63,903 nucleotides of DNA from Phycisphaerales bacterium (GTDB taxonomy: Bacteria; Planctomycetota; Phycisphaerae; Phycisphaerales; UBA1924), in contig JADYYE010000101.1 in the NCBI GenBank assembly GCA_020853815.1, positions 1 to 63,903 of the forward strand. Reading direction: 5' to 3'. Shown piece by piece: positions 53,643 to 62,520 of this stretch (its first letter is position 1; each line of letters opens with the position of its first letter). The notes under the pieces are model-generated. The model did not search any database. It was not told where the DNA came from and worked only from the letters and a program-made list of their open reading frames with translations. A program made the position numbers and the translations under genes.

Positions 53643-54335
53643 TTGAACCGCGATCCAACCAGTGACGCACAGCGGATTCTCGAGACCGCGTCGGACGAAG
53701 TACGCCGCGCCGTTTTGTCTTGGCTGCGCGGCCGCTACCCAATTCACCCCCTTGAGGGGGAGTGGCGCGTTCCCGCAGAGGTGATCCTGGAGGCGATTTC
53801 TCGATCCCCTGATCTCTCAAAGCGCGGCGTTCGCGGACTGATCGCAGAAGCCTTCTTCGACCAAATCGTCACTCGCGGAATCCGCGGCTGGAAGAAAGAC
53901 ACGCCGCCGGGCAATCATGCCTACGACTGCCTCCTCACGTCCGAAAGCGGCACGGTTCGAGTCCAGGTCAAGACCCAGCGCCGCAAGGCAGGGAAGCCCA
54001 TGTTCGCTGCCGAAGCAATGCGCCGCCTGTCTGCCAACAAGTATGTGGTCGAAACCCAGAAGACTCGCGCGGGAAAAGGTCCGGACGGCAAAGATACGCG
54101 TCCCTATCGATTCGAGGAATTTGACATCCTTGCCGTCAACATGGAACCGTCGACCAACGACTGGACTCAGTTCCGCTACACCCTGTCCCGATGGCTGATT
54201 CCGTCGGCGAAAAACGCGGAGACTATGTTGAAGTTTCAGCCAGTATCGGCGAAGCCGGACAACGACTGGACAGACAGCCTGGAAACTGCGATTGGCTGGT
54301 TTCTGGCGGACCGCAACAAGACAATTGCAGACTGA
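53643..54335 (+). CDS. Restriction endonuclease, PD-(D/E)XK-like
   Basis: 230 residues. A TTG start is proposed because it lies six bases after TACTGT and just clears the methyltransferase start; no ATG or GTG is available before the conserved core. Candidate active site: Glu69 ([11 protein letters not shown]), Asp95 in [10 protein letters not shown] and Gln-x-Lys at 108-110 in [10 protein letters not shown], i.e. D-x12-Q-x-K, a known variant of the nuclease fold. The N-terminal region ([19 protein letters not shown]) may bind DNA. Cognate methyltransferase is adjacent. Recognition site unknown. Confidence 0.75.
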   Translation: MNRDPTSDAQRILETASDEVRRAVLSWLRGRYPIHPLEGEWRVPAEVILEAISRSPDLSKRGVRGLIAEAFFDQIVTRGIRGWKKDTPPGNHAYDCLLTSESGTVRVQVKTQRRKAGKPMFAAEAMRRLSANKYVVETQKTRAGKGPDGKDTRPYRFEEFDILAVNMEPSTNDWTQFRYTLSRWLIPSAKNAETMLKFQPVSAKPDNDWTDSLETAIGWFLADRNKTIAD

Positions 54336-54341
54336 GAACCG

Positions 54342-54836
54342 TCAATCGTCCTCGCCGCCGGCGATGGTGATGAGCCCGAGCAACGACGGCGTGCCGTCCG
54401 CGCCCGGGACCTCCAGCTGCGACAGCACGACCTTGTCGGGGCGCTCCATCGAGAAGAACCCGCCGCCGCGGAACTCATCGCCGAACTCGTCCGTGAATGT
54501 GTACAGGTCCAGCGTCACCGTCTGCCCGACCTCGACCGTGTCGATCATGCGGCTGAAACGCTGGTTCAGCCACATCCGGCAGGGCCCGAGCGGCCCGGCC
54601 GTCGTGTTCGTGAACGTGATCGAGGGGCCCGACCTCAGCACCTGCACGTTGATGATCTTCGCCTGGCCCGCCGCCTCGCCCGGATACACCGGCGCGTTCT
54701 CCGGGATCGGCCGGGGCGCCGACGAGCACGCCGCGACCACCACCGCGCCCGCGCTCGCCACCATCACCAGCACGGCCCGAGACAGCCGTGCCACCAGGGA
54801 CGTCGAACCGCGCGGGCGTGGAGGGGTCGTGATCAT
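54342..54836 (-). CDS. Lipoprotein of unknown function
   Basis: 164 residues. Signal with lipobox (VMVASAGAVVVAACSSAPRP, Cys at about 37) preceded by a 20-residue basic N-terminus. The mature domain is beta-rich (AKIINVQVLRSGPSITFTNTTAGPLGPCRMWLNQ, VTLDLYTFTDEFGDEFRG) and ends in an acidic tail. Reads like a small periplasmic beta-sandwich, perhaps a chaperone-like fold; no family named. AGGAGAGC precedes the ATG. Convergent with the nuclease gene, 6 bp apart. Confidence 0.72.
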   Translation of the reverse strand: MITTPPRPRGSTSLVARLSRAVLVMVASAGAVVVAACSSAPRPIPENAPVYPGEAAGQAKIINVQVLRSGPSITFTNTTAGPLGPCRMWLNQRFSRMIDTVEVGQTVTLDLYTFTDEFGDEFRGGGFFSMERPDKVVLSQLEVPGADGTPSLLGLITIAGGEDD

Positions 54837-54963
54837 GCTCTCCTATAGTCCCACGACCGCCGCGCACAAGCAAATCGGGCCCGCCCGGGCTTGCCGTTTT
54901 TGACGCCCGCAAGTCCATCTCGCGCCCTTTCCCAGCCCCATTCAACCCCGGAAGCCGCCCAAC

Positions 54964-56412
54964 GTGTCCGTCGAGCCCCACAGCCAGAACGCCACCGCCC
55001 CCACCCCCGCCGTCGCGCCCGGGGCCGAGGACATCGACGTCCGCCGCGTCGCCGCCGATCTTGGTTCGCGCGGCATCGACCCGCGCATCCCCGCGCTGGT
55101 TCCCGGCTTTGACGCTCCCTTCTTCCAGGCGGGCCTCGCCGGCTATTCCGACGCCGCCATGCGCATCGTCGCGCGCCGACAGGGCTGTCCCTTCTGCGTC
55201 ACCGAAGCGCTCCTCGATCGCACGCTCCTGGCCGGCGGACGCGGATTCTCCAAGGCCGACCTCGGCGAACTGCACGACAACATCCCCGGCGGACGCGAGG
55301 ACCACCCGCTCGCGGGCCAGATCATGGGCTCGGACCCCAAGGAAATGGCCGCCGCCGCCCTGAAGATGATCGAGCAGCGCGCCCGCAACGACCGCGCGTA
55401 CCGACGCCTCGCCTACGACGGCGCGCTGGGGCCCGGCGGCGAGGGCGTCACCGCGCTCCGCCTCCCCGGCGGCGAACAACTCGACCCCGCCGAGGGCCTC
55501 GGCGACGACGACGCGTGCGATATCGCGTGCGTCCCATCAAGCCCCGACGACGACACCTGCGAATCGCTGATCGACCAGATCAACCGCCTCGACGCCGCGG
55601 ACTCGACCGAGCTCTCGACCCTCGCCGCCGTCGCGGATTTCGCCGCCCCCGGCGCGATGCTCGCCTCGCCCGCGCCCGCGACGTTCGTGGTCGTCGACGT
55701 GAACCTCGCCTGCCCCGTCAAGAAGGTCGACCGCCGCGCGCGGGGCGGGCACTGGCTCACCGAGCCCGACGGCGCGATCGAGATCCTGGAAGCGGTGCGC
55801 GAGTCGCTCCCGCCCAACATCATCTGCGCCGTGAAACTGCGCCGCGCCTACGACGACACGCCCGAGATGGCCGCCAACTTCGAGCGGATCTTCGACGCCG
55901 CCTACCGCATCGGCTACGCCTGGACGACCGTCCACGCCCGCACCGTGCAGCAGAAGTACATCGGCCCCAGCCGCTGGACCTTCCTCCGCGACCTGGTCCG
56001 GCGCCACCCCGGCAGGATCGTCTTCGGCTCCGGCGACGTGTGGGACGTGAACGAGATCTTCCGCATGATCGCCTACACCGGCGTGTCGGCCGTCAGCGTC
56101 GCCCGCGGCTGCATCGGCAACCCGTGGATCTTCCGCCAGGCCCGCGAATTGCTCGCCGGACGCCCCGCGCTCCCGCCCTCGCTCGCCGAGCAACGCCGCG
56201 TGCTCCGCGAGCACTTCGAGCTCTCGCTGGTCGTCAACCGCGGCATGCGTCGCGGCGACGAGGCGACCAGCAAGCTCATGCGGAAGTTCGGCATCCGCTT
56301 CTCGCAGCACCATCCAAGGGCCGAAGAAGTCCGCCAACGCATGATCGCCATCAACTCGATGCGCGACTGGCTGGCGGTGCTGGAAGAGTTCTATCCCGAC
56401 GAAGGCCGCTGA
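54964..56412 (+). CDS. dus: tRNA-dihydrouridine synthase with an internal insertion
   Basis: 482 residues, against about 320-350 for the family. FMN-barrel motifs: APFFQAGLAGYSDAAMRIVARRQG, the substrate-site VVVDVNLACPVKKVDRRARGG (family DxNxGCPxxK, here A replaces G), CAVKLRRAYDD, TTVHARTVQQKY, VFGSGDVWD and VSVARGCIGNPWIF. The catalytic Cys (LACPVKK) is kept. Between GQIMGSDPKEM and VVVDVNLACP lie roughly 95 extra residues, acidic and Asp/Leu-rich. The GTG start is the first available; no ribosome-binding site stands out. Reduces uridines in tRNA loops. Confidence 0.9.
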   Translation: MSVEPHSQNATAPTPAVAPGAEDIDVRRVAADLGSRGIDPRIPALVPGFDAPFFQAGLAGYSDAAMRIVARRQGCPFCVTEALLDRTLLAGGRGFSKADLGELHDNIPGGREDHPLAGQIMGSDPKEMAAAALKMIEQRARNDRAYRRLAYDGALGPGGEGVTALRLPGGEQLDPAEGLGDDDACDIACVPSSPDDDTCESLIDQINRLDAADSTELSTLAAVADFAAPGAMLASPAPATFVVVDVNLACPVKKVDRRARGGHWLTEPDGAIEILEAVRESLPPNIICAVKLRRAYDDTPEMAANFERIFDAAYRIGYAWTTVHARTVQQKYIGPSRWTFLRDLVRRHPGRIVFGSGDVWDVNEIFRMIAYTGVSAVSVARGCIGNPWIFRQARELLAGRPALPPSLAEQRRVLREHFELSLVVNRGMRRGDEATSKLMRKFGIRFSQHHPRAEEVRQRMIAINSMRDWLAVLEEFYPDEGR

Positions 56413-57376
56413 GGCGCACGCGGTTCCGCGCCGGGTTGGCGATTGTGATTGAACAGGGCGCGAGACCCCTGATCTCCCAGCTTGTTGGAGACTTGGATCG
56501 AGTGCCGACCGGGACTCGGAACCCTTCTCGACATGAGCAGCGATTCAAGCCGGGAAAGGTAACGTTCCGACAACGCGGCGTATTGCGGCCGAGCGTGCTG
56601 ACTGGCAATTCGCCCACGAACGAAAACGTCGCAGCAGATCGGCGCGAGCAACCCCGAGAACACGACATCCGCGAGTTGGAGCCCCGCGTGGTTGTTGCTG
56701 TGCCCGAACAGGGGCACCTCGACGATGCGCGAATACGGATCCCCCTTTGCCCGATGCTTGCGCGTGAAGATGCTGTGCGCGACATTGATGTTGGGTCCGG
56801 CAGTTCGACTGTCCGCGATCACCATCCCCTGTGCCTGCTGGGTTTCAAGCAGCACCTGGAACTGCTCGCACAGCCATTGAATCGAGAAGGTGTAGATGGA
56901 ACGCCCATTGAACTCGGCCCCGGGCTTTTTGACCCACACCCGAGCGGCAATCGAAGATTCGTGACGTTCGAGCAGCTCAAGCACGCGATCAAAGAACCCG
57001 ATGGCGGATCGCCGCGTCGCTCGGTCGTCCGATCGCGCCGATCGTCTCAGGTCCGTGCCCTTCACCTCTGCGACCATCCAATCCCATGTAGGGGCGGACA
57101 CAGCGCACAAGCCCGGATGATACCGACGCTTGATTTCAACCCAAGCTCGCGTCAGCGATTCGACCCGCAATTGGAACCTCTGAGTATTTGGTGGCCCGCC
57201 TCTCCGAGGCGGTTTTTCAGCCCACTGGAAGCGGACCTCGCGGCTGAACTCGAATTGTTCAGAGGTTCCAATTGAGGAACGCAGAGCGAGCCGACAACAA
57301 GCAGCGGCTGCGATTTCTGGTCGCCGGCCGCGAGCGCCCCCGTATCGCCAGATTCATCAACATACAGAATGTTCAC
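56391..57376 (-). pseudogene. DUF3800-family gene interrupted by a 107-bp element
   Basis: N-terminal exon-like part from a GTG at 57376 (NILYVDESGDTGALAAGDQK, matching the YVDESGD opening of DUF3800) stops being conserved at 57275; the body resumes at 57167 (RVESLTRAWVEIKRRYHPG...). In between lies the 57168-57274 element, which shifts the frame. Removing exactly 107 bp joins codons CCT and CGG in frame (VP/RVESL) and restores one protein of about 290 residues. Body blocks: GFFDRVLELLERH, GMVIADSRTAGP, and LQLADVVFSG (the Q-x-A-D metal-like motif of the family). A TACACT box precedes the GTG by seven bases. DUF3800 proteins resemble RNase H-fold nucleases and are common in accessory DNA. Confidence 0.8.
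57168..57274 (+). mobile_element. Inverted-repeat element (MITE-like), copy 2
   Basis: Perfect 16-bp terminal inverted repeats CAATTGGAACCTCTGA/TCAGAGGTTCCAATTG bracket an internal hairpin (CCGCCTCtccGAGGCGG). No obvious target duplication. Its insertion point is within the DUF3800 gene. Related copy at 22905-23012 and an isolated end, TGGAACCTCTGA, at 60272-60283. Confidence 0.85.
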
Positions 57377-57383
57377 GATTGCC

Positions 57384-57389
57384 AGTGTA
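57384..57389 (-). promoter_or_regulatory. Leaderless-type -10 box before the DUF3800 gene
   Basis: Minus-strand TACACT, 7 nt before the GTG at 57376. Confidence 0.4.
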
Positions 57390-57670
57390 CCGTCCAAAAA
57401 AGCAACCGCAGCCGGCATGGCCGACTGCGGGATTCGTTGCCCGGTATCGGTAACCGGCACAACAACGTGCCAAACGGCACATCCATATTATCGATTGTCG
57501 CGGTCGTCAAGTCAAGTCCATATTGATCACCGATGACGTATCGAGCAGCGCACGCAAGCCTTGCCGATCGGCCAAGACGTATCGGCGAGACGCACGATCA
57601 CCACTGCGTCCGAAAACGCTCTGCACGGTCCAAAATCGAGGCCCTGATGCTTCCCGGAAAAGCGGGTCGT

Positions 57671-59992
57671 TCACGCCCTTCTCCGCGCGATGTCCGCCGT
57701 GCTCGCGTACGTCACGCGCCCGTGATAGATGCTCGTCAGCGTCTTGGTGATCGATTCGCAGATCGCCGACACGTCGCGCAGCGTGATCTCGCAATCGTCG
57801 AACTGCCCGTCCGCCAGGCGCGCCTGCGCGATCGTGCCCACCACCGCCTCGATCCGCGCCGGGGTCGGTTCCGGGAGCGTCCGCGTCGTGCTCTCGATCG
57901 CGTCCGACAGCATCACGATCGCCGTCTCCTTCGTCCGCGGCTTGGGGCCCGGGTACCGATAGTCAAACTCGTCCGGGACCTGCACCGCCTCCGCGGGGTC
58001 CTCGCCCTCCGCCCGCGCCTGCTCCAGCGCCTGCTTCTTGGCGCGGTGGAAGAAGTACTCGACGAGCGTTGTTCCGTGGTGCGACTCGATGAAGTGCTGG
58101 ATCGTCCGCGGCAGGTTGAACTCCCGCGCCAGCTCCATCCCGTCCTTCACATGCGCCACGATCACCAGCAGCGACATCGCGGGCGACAGCTTGTCGTGCT
58201 TGTTCACGCCCGGCGTCTGGTTCTCCACGAAATAGTCGGGCTTGTTCATCTTCCCGATGTCGTGGTACAGCGCCCCGACGTACGTCAGCAGCGCGTTGGC
58301 GCCGATCGCGTCCGCCGCCGCCTCCGCGATCGCCGCGACGTTCAGCGAGTGGTTGTACGTGCCCGGGGCACGCTGCTGGAGCTCTCGCAGGAGCGGGTGC
58401 TTGGGGTCGCGCAGCTCGATCAGCGTCATGCCCGTCGTCACGTCAAACGCCCGCTCGATCGTGGGCAGGATGAAGAGCGTCACGCCGCCCACCAAGAGCC
58501 CGCCCAGGGCCGCGATCCCGCCGTCGGTGAAGGTCTCCTCCAGCGCCGGCTCGCTGATCGGGCGATCGATGAGCCCGACCAGGATCGTCGCGACGCCCAT
58601 GCCCAGCGCCGTCGTGAGCGCCACGCGGAACAGCTTGTTGCGATCGCGGATTTCCTTGAGCTGCCACACCGCGGTGCCCACGCCCGTGATCATCACCGCG
58701 AACGTGCCGATCGACTGGTCCAGCGCCACGCACACCAGCGTCGCGTGCAGCACGCCGAACGCCAGCGCCACGCGCTGCTCGTACACGATCGCCAGGATGA
58801 CGCCCAGGAACACGCTGGGCGTGACGACCGAAAGCGCCGCCAGCCTCGGGTCCGCCGCCGTCGACAACACCGCCAGCGCCAGGGTCGCCGTGATCAGCGC
58901 CGCCGCCGCCGCCACCCGCGCCGGGTTCCGCCGGATCCGAGGGCAGAAGAGCGCCGTGTACCCCGACATCGCCAGCACGATCGCCGTCACCGCCGCCACC
59001 AGCGACAGCCGGCGCAACCACAACCGCCACGCCTCGCTGGTCGCAATGAACCGCGCGATCTCGGCCTTGGCCAGCTCGAGCTGCGCGGGCGTCAGCACGT
59101 CCCCGCGCGCAAAGATCACCTGGCCCACCGGGTTCATCTTGATGATCGGCATGATCCGGTCGCCCGAACTCTTCTGGTCCGTCGCCGTCAGCGCCGTGTC
59201 AAACCGGTACGTCGGCTTGGCCCCCAGCGTCAGCCGCGCCACCACCACGTCCCGCGCCGCCCCCGTGAAACCCGCGTCCCGCGCCAGCGTCGCCATCACC
59301 TCCGGCAGCGTCTTGGCGTCGTCCACGTTGACCAGCTCCGTGCGCCGGATCAGCACGCTCTCGGCGCCGATCACCAACCGCACGCTGCTGTGCAGCCCTT
59401 CCTGCGTCGACTTCTGCCAGGTCTGATCATCCAGGAGAGGCAGGCGGCGCAGCGTACCGGCCAGCTGCCTCACCTTGGCAACCCACTCGCTCGTCGGCTG
59501 CCCGTCCACCGCCTGGGTCTGCACCGCCGCCAGTTCCTTCTCCGACATCGCGAATTGCTCGCGGATCGTGGGCTCGACCTGCTCGATCGATTTCGCCGCC
59601 GCCACCGTCCGGGGCAACGCCTCGATCGACCGCTGGATCTCGTCCAGCACCGGCACGTCCGCGACGTACACACGCGGCGTGCGCTGGCGGGCCGCTTCGC
59701 GCGCCGCCTCCGTCGCCGCCGCATCCTCAACTTCCAGCGGAACACGAACCACGCGCGTGTCGTTCATCACGCGACCGGCCGCCAGGATCGGCCGCTCGCG
59801 CGCCCAGATCGCCAGCACGCTGCACACCAGCACCACCGCCGCCGCGATCACCATCGCCACGCTCGCACGCGGGTTCTGCGCGACCTGCACGAGCAGCCCC
59901 GCGTCCCCGCCGCCGAACCACGCGGAACGCGCCCGCACGCGCTTGGCCAGCGCCGCGGTCCGGGTCATCGGTTTGGAAGGGTCTTTGGCCAT
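57671..59992 (-). CDS. pgpH: PgpH-type 7TM-HD domain protein (c-di-AMP phosphodiesterase family)
   Basis: 773 residues. One N-terminal helix (ASVAMVIAAAVVLVCSVLAIWA), a ~280-residue extracytoplasmic 7TMR-HDED-like domain, a seven-helix membrane block (from LSLVAAVTAIVLAMSG to GIAALGGLLVGGVTLFIL), and a cytoplasmic HD domain: GTYNHSLNVAAIAEAAADAIGAN, YVGALYHDIGKMNKPDYFVEN, FIESHHGTTLVEYF and AIVMLSDAIESTTRTL, giving the H...HD...H...D metal ligands. The architecture equals PgpH, which hydrolyses the second messenger c-di-AMP in Firmicutes; planctomycete substrate not shown. The C-terminus extends ~25 residues past the HD domain. Confidence 0.88.
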   Translation of the reverse strand: MAKDPSKPMTRTAALAKRVRARSAWFGGGDAGLLVQVAQNPRASVAMVIAAAVVLVCSVLAIWARERPILAAGRVMNDTRVVRVPLEVEDAAATEAAREAARQRTPRVYVADVPVLDEIQRSIEALPRTVAAAKSIEQVEPTIREQFAMSEKELAAVQTQAVDGQPTSEWVAKVRQLAGTLRRLPLLDDQTWQKSTQEGLHSSVRLVIGAESVLIRRTELVNVDDAKTLPEVMATLARDAGFTGAARDVVVARLTLGAKPTYRFDTALTATDQKSSGDRIMPIIKMNPVGQVIFARGDVLTPAQLELAKAEIARFIATSEAWRLWLRRLSLVAAVTAIVLAMSGYTALFCPRIRRNPARVAAAAALITATLALAVLSTAADPRLAALSVVTPSVFLGVILAIVYEQRVALAFGVLHATLVCVALDQSIGTFAVMITGVGTAVWQLKEIRDRNKLFRVALTTALGMGVATILVGLIDRPISEPALEETFTDGGIAALGGLLVGGVTLFILPTIERAFDVTTGMTLIELRDPKHPLLRELQQRAPGTYNHSLNVAAIAEAAADAIGANALLTYVGALYHDIGKMNKPDYFVENQTPGVNKHDKLSPAMSLLVIVAHVKDGMELAREFNLPRTIQHFIESHHGTTLVEYFFHRAKKQALEQARAEGEDPAEAVQVPDEFDYRYPGPKPRTKETAIVMLSDAIESTTRTLPEPTPARIEAVVGTIAQARLADGQFDDCEITLRDVSAICESITKTLTSIYHGRVTYASTADIARRRA

Positions 59993-60530
59993 CGTGGCGG
60001 ACGCCGAAAGCCTATCCGAACGCCGCGTCCCACCGAAGCAGCATCGGCCGGTTCCGCCCCCAACTTCCCGGACCTTTCATGGTTATCAGCCGCGATTTCC
60101 GCCGATGTTCGGATGAAGATAGGATTCGCACACCCTGGAACGGGTTTCCCGGCTTCCTGTTCGGACCAGTTCGAGCCGCACATCGGCACTCGAGCCGAGA
60201 GCCCATGGGCCGGCGATGTGACTCTGAGTCGGGGTCCGTCTCCGTGACGGCCGCGCGATCGACTCGGCCTCTGGAACCTCTGAAAAACTCGGTCCCAGGC
60301 GGGAAGGCCGCTTGCTTTGGACAGAAAGCCCAAATCGGAGGGGCGGGCGAGCAATACCGAAGAGGATTCATCGGTCGGAAAGGTCCGAGAGCAACCGCGG
60401 GTTTGTCCCGAGTGGCGGTCGGACGGCGTCAACTTCCCAGATGGTCCGAAAGTCATGGCCCGCGCGTGCCGATTCTCATGTCGACGTTGATGGGTGCATC
60501 GTCCCCCGACCAGACGAGGGAGCTAGCGGC
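59993..60530. other. Intergenic region upstream of two divergent genes
   Basis: 538 bp. Contains an isolated TGGAACCTCTGA (60272-60283), identical to the terminus of the 107-bp element and possibly a degraded copy of it. No convincing gene in either direction. Confidence 0.45.
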
Positions 60531-61415
60531 ATGAGCTCGGCCACAGAGAACAAGGACCAAGTCGTTTCCTCCGCGATCCGCGAGATCTCGCACATCGCGA
60601 CACTCCCGGAGATCACGCTCAAGATCGTGGAGCTGGTGGAGGACCCCAAGTCCACCGCCCAGGACCTGCACAAGGTCATCTCCAACGACCCGGCGCTGTG
60701 CAGCCGAATCCTCAAGGTCGTCAACTCGTCTTTCTACGGCCTGCCGGGGCAGATCGCGTCGATCAACCGCGCGATCGTGATGCTCGGGCTGAACGCCGTC
60801 AAGAACATCGCGATCGCGGCGAGCCTCGCGAAGCTGTTCCGCGGGGGTGAGCTGACGCCGAACTTCTCGGCGCGTGATTTGTGGAACCATTCCACGGCGG
60901 TCGCGGCGACCTGCAAGGTGATCGCGGATTCGCTGCGTCTTGGCCTGTCGGACGAGGCGTTCCTGGCGGGTCTTATCCACGACATCGGCGTGATGGTGGA
61001 GATGCAGTACGACCGCAACAAGCTGATCGAGGTGCTGGAGACGGTGAAGTGCGACAGCAACGGCGTGCCGCAGGTCAACATGCGCGAGGTCGAGGGCAAG
61101 GTCTTCGGCGCAACGCACACGGAGTTTGGGGCGGGGCTGGCGGAGAAGTGGAAGTTCCCCAAGAGCTTCTCGCTGGTGACGGGATTCCACCACAACCCGC
61201 TGGACTTGCCCGCCGAGAGCCGCACGCTGACGACGATCGTTCACATCGCGGACCGGCTGGCGGCCGAGGCCGCCGCGGGATTCCGCCTGGACCTTCAGTC
61301 GCTGGAGGTGGGGGCGGATGTTCGGGATGCGATCAAGCTGTCGAGCGAGAAGTTCGAGGAGATCCGGAAGAATCTGCCCGCCGCCCTCAAAAATGTGGGC
61401 AATCTTCTGGCCTAG
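60531..61415 (+). CDS. HDOD-domain signalling protein
   Basis: 294 residues. HDOD core begins at ISHIATLPEITLKIVELVED and continues VISNDPALCSRILKVVNSSFYGLPGQIASINRAIVMLGLNAVKNIAI, AFLAGLIHDIGVMVEMQYD, LVTGFHHNP and LTTIVHIADRLAAEAAAG. A partial HD motif (LIHDIG) is kept, with later His pairs (FHHNP). HDOD proteins act in signal transduction linked to cyclic dinucleotides or motility; here the C-terminal 40 residues have no output domain. GGGAG lies nine bases before the ATG. The strongest intrinsic terminator of this end of the window follows. Confidence 0.88.
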   Translation: MSSATENKDQVVSSAIREISHIATLPEITLKIVELVEDPKSTAQDLHKVISNDPALCSRILKVVNSSFYGLPGQIASINRAIVMLGLNAVKNIAIAASLAKLFRGGELTPNFSARDLWNHSTAVAATCKVIADSLRLGLSDEAFLAGLIHDIGVMVEMQYDRNKLIEVLETVKCDSNGVPQVNMREVEGKVFGATHTEFGAGLAEKWKFPKSFSLVTGFHHNPLDLPAESRTLTTIVHIADRLAAEAAAGFRLDLQSLEVGADVRDAIKLSSEKFEEIRKNLPAALKNVGNLLA

Positions 61416-61533
61416 GTCGATAACACCTTGCCCGGATTCACACCGAATCCGGGAATGGAGACCGGCGGAACCTCCCGCGGCAACCAAGAGCGATCACGCC
61501 TCCGGGCGACAAGACTCTCTCTTTCTCCCTCCG

Positions 61534-61568
61534 GGCGGCTGCAAGTAACTCTTGTGGCCGCCTTTTTT
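61534..61568 (+). terminator. Intrinsic terminator after the HDOD gene
   Basis: Stem GGCGGC(t)GCAAG / CTTG(tg)GCCGCC with a 5-nt loop, followed by TTTTTT. Sits between convergent HDOD and surE stops. Confidence 0.8.
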
Positions 61569-61569
61569 C

Positions 61570-62385
61570 TTAGGCGTCTTTCACGCGAGAACGCCATGTT
61601 TTCAAAGACTCGTGGCGTGTGAGGTCATAGGCCAAGGGCGTGACCGTGATGCAGCCCGCCTTGAGCAGGTCAACGTCGGAGCCCTCGGCGGTGGCGTGGA
61701 AGTCCAGGCCGTGGCCGGCGGCCCAGTAGTAAACCTGACCGCCGGGACTGACGCGGCGCTCGTAGCGGTCGACCAGGCCGTGAGCGTTCATGGGGCAGAT
61801 GCGAATTGGGGGCATTGCCCGCTCCGCCTCGACGCGCGGGATGTTGATGCTGAGGCACTCGTGACGATCGGGCAATCCTTGCGCGATGAGTTGTTCGATG
61901 GTCTTGCGGGCTTCGCGGGCGGCGATGTCGAAACGCGAGTGTTCGCCCGCGAGCATCATGCTGACGGCGATGGAGGGGACGCCGAGGAAGGCGGCCTCGA
62001 TGGCGGCGGCGACGGTGCCGGAGTAGATGACGTTGATGCCGCAGTTGGCGCCGGCGTTCATGCCGGAGACGACCAGGTCGGGGCGTGATCCCTGGCCGAA
62101 GCGTTCGGGCCAGAGGCAGGAGAGGGCGAGCTTGACGCAATCGGCGGGTCGGCCGTCGACGGCGATGCCCTTGACGACGGGGGTGCCGATGTCGATGGAC
62201 TCGACGCGGGTCATGAGCGGGGAGTTGAAGGTCACGCCGTGCGAGGTGGCGGATTGGACTTCGAGGGGCGCGACGCAGAGGACCTCGCCGAGCGGGGGTC
62301 CGAAGGCGGGATCGATGAGCGCGGAGTACATGGCGGCGATGCCGGGCGCGCGGATGCCGTCGTCGTTGGTGAGGAGGATGCGCAT
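61570..62385 (-). CDS. surE: 5'/3'-nucleotidase SurE
   Basis: 271 residues. N-terminal metal site MRILLTNDDGIRAPGIAAM (Asp-Asp), then VCVAPLEVQSATSHGVTF, GRPADCVKLAL, PDLVVSGMNAGANCGINVIYSGTVAAAIEAAFLGVPSIAVSM with the conserved Asn and Ser-Gly-Thr metal/phosphate residues. A survival-protein phosphatase acting on nucleoside monophosphates. The ATG has TATCCT five bases upstream and no ribosome-binding site. Confidence 0.95.
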   Translation of the reverse strand: MRILLTNDDGIRAPGIAAMYSALIDPAFGPPLGEVLCVAPLEVQSATSHGVTFNSPLMTRVESIDIGTPVVKGIAVDGRPADCVKLALSCLWPERFGQGSRPDLVVSGMNAGANCGINVIYSGTVAAAIEAAFLGVPSIAVSMMLAGEHSRFDIAAREARKTIEQLIAQGLPDRHECLSINIPRVEAERAMPPIRICPMNAHGLVDRYERRVSPGGQVYYWAAGHGLDFHATAEGSDVDLLKAGCITVTPLAYDLTRHESLKTWRSRVKDA

Positions 62386-62390
62386 GGGGG

Positions 62391-62396
62391 AGGATA
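62391..62396 (-). promoter_or_regulatory. Leaderless-type -10 box before surE
   Basis: Minus-strand TATCCT, 5 nt before the ATG. Confidence 0.4.
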
Positions 62397-62457
62397 AGCG
62401 CGCGGGCGCGAGATGAGGGCGGGTTGGCGCGGCGGCGTGTCGAAACAAGAAAAGGAA

Positions 62458-62485
62458 GCGGGCCGCCCGATGAAGAGCGGCCCGC
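62458..62485 (-). terminator. Intrinsic terminator of the PEP-CTERM gene
   Basis: 9-bp stem GCGGGCCGC/GCGGCCCGC with a 10-nt loop; on the minus strand followed by TTCCTTTTCTTGTTT. Lies 36 bp beyond the stop at 62521. Confidence 0.8.
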
Positions 62486-62520
62486 GTACGCGTGAAGGTC
62501 GAGCGTCGATCGAAGCCGTC

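Noticed and set aside
57392..57670. Short frames on both strands between the DUF3800 gene and the HD gene
   Set aside because: No ribosome-binding site, no motif, and composition like non-coding sequence.
57533..60247. A 904-codon open frame antisense to the PgpH-family gene
   Set aside because: Arg/His-rich low-complexity translation with no motif; the opposite strand has a complete HD-domain protein.
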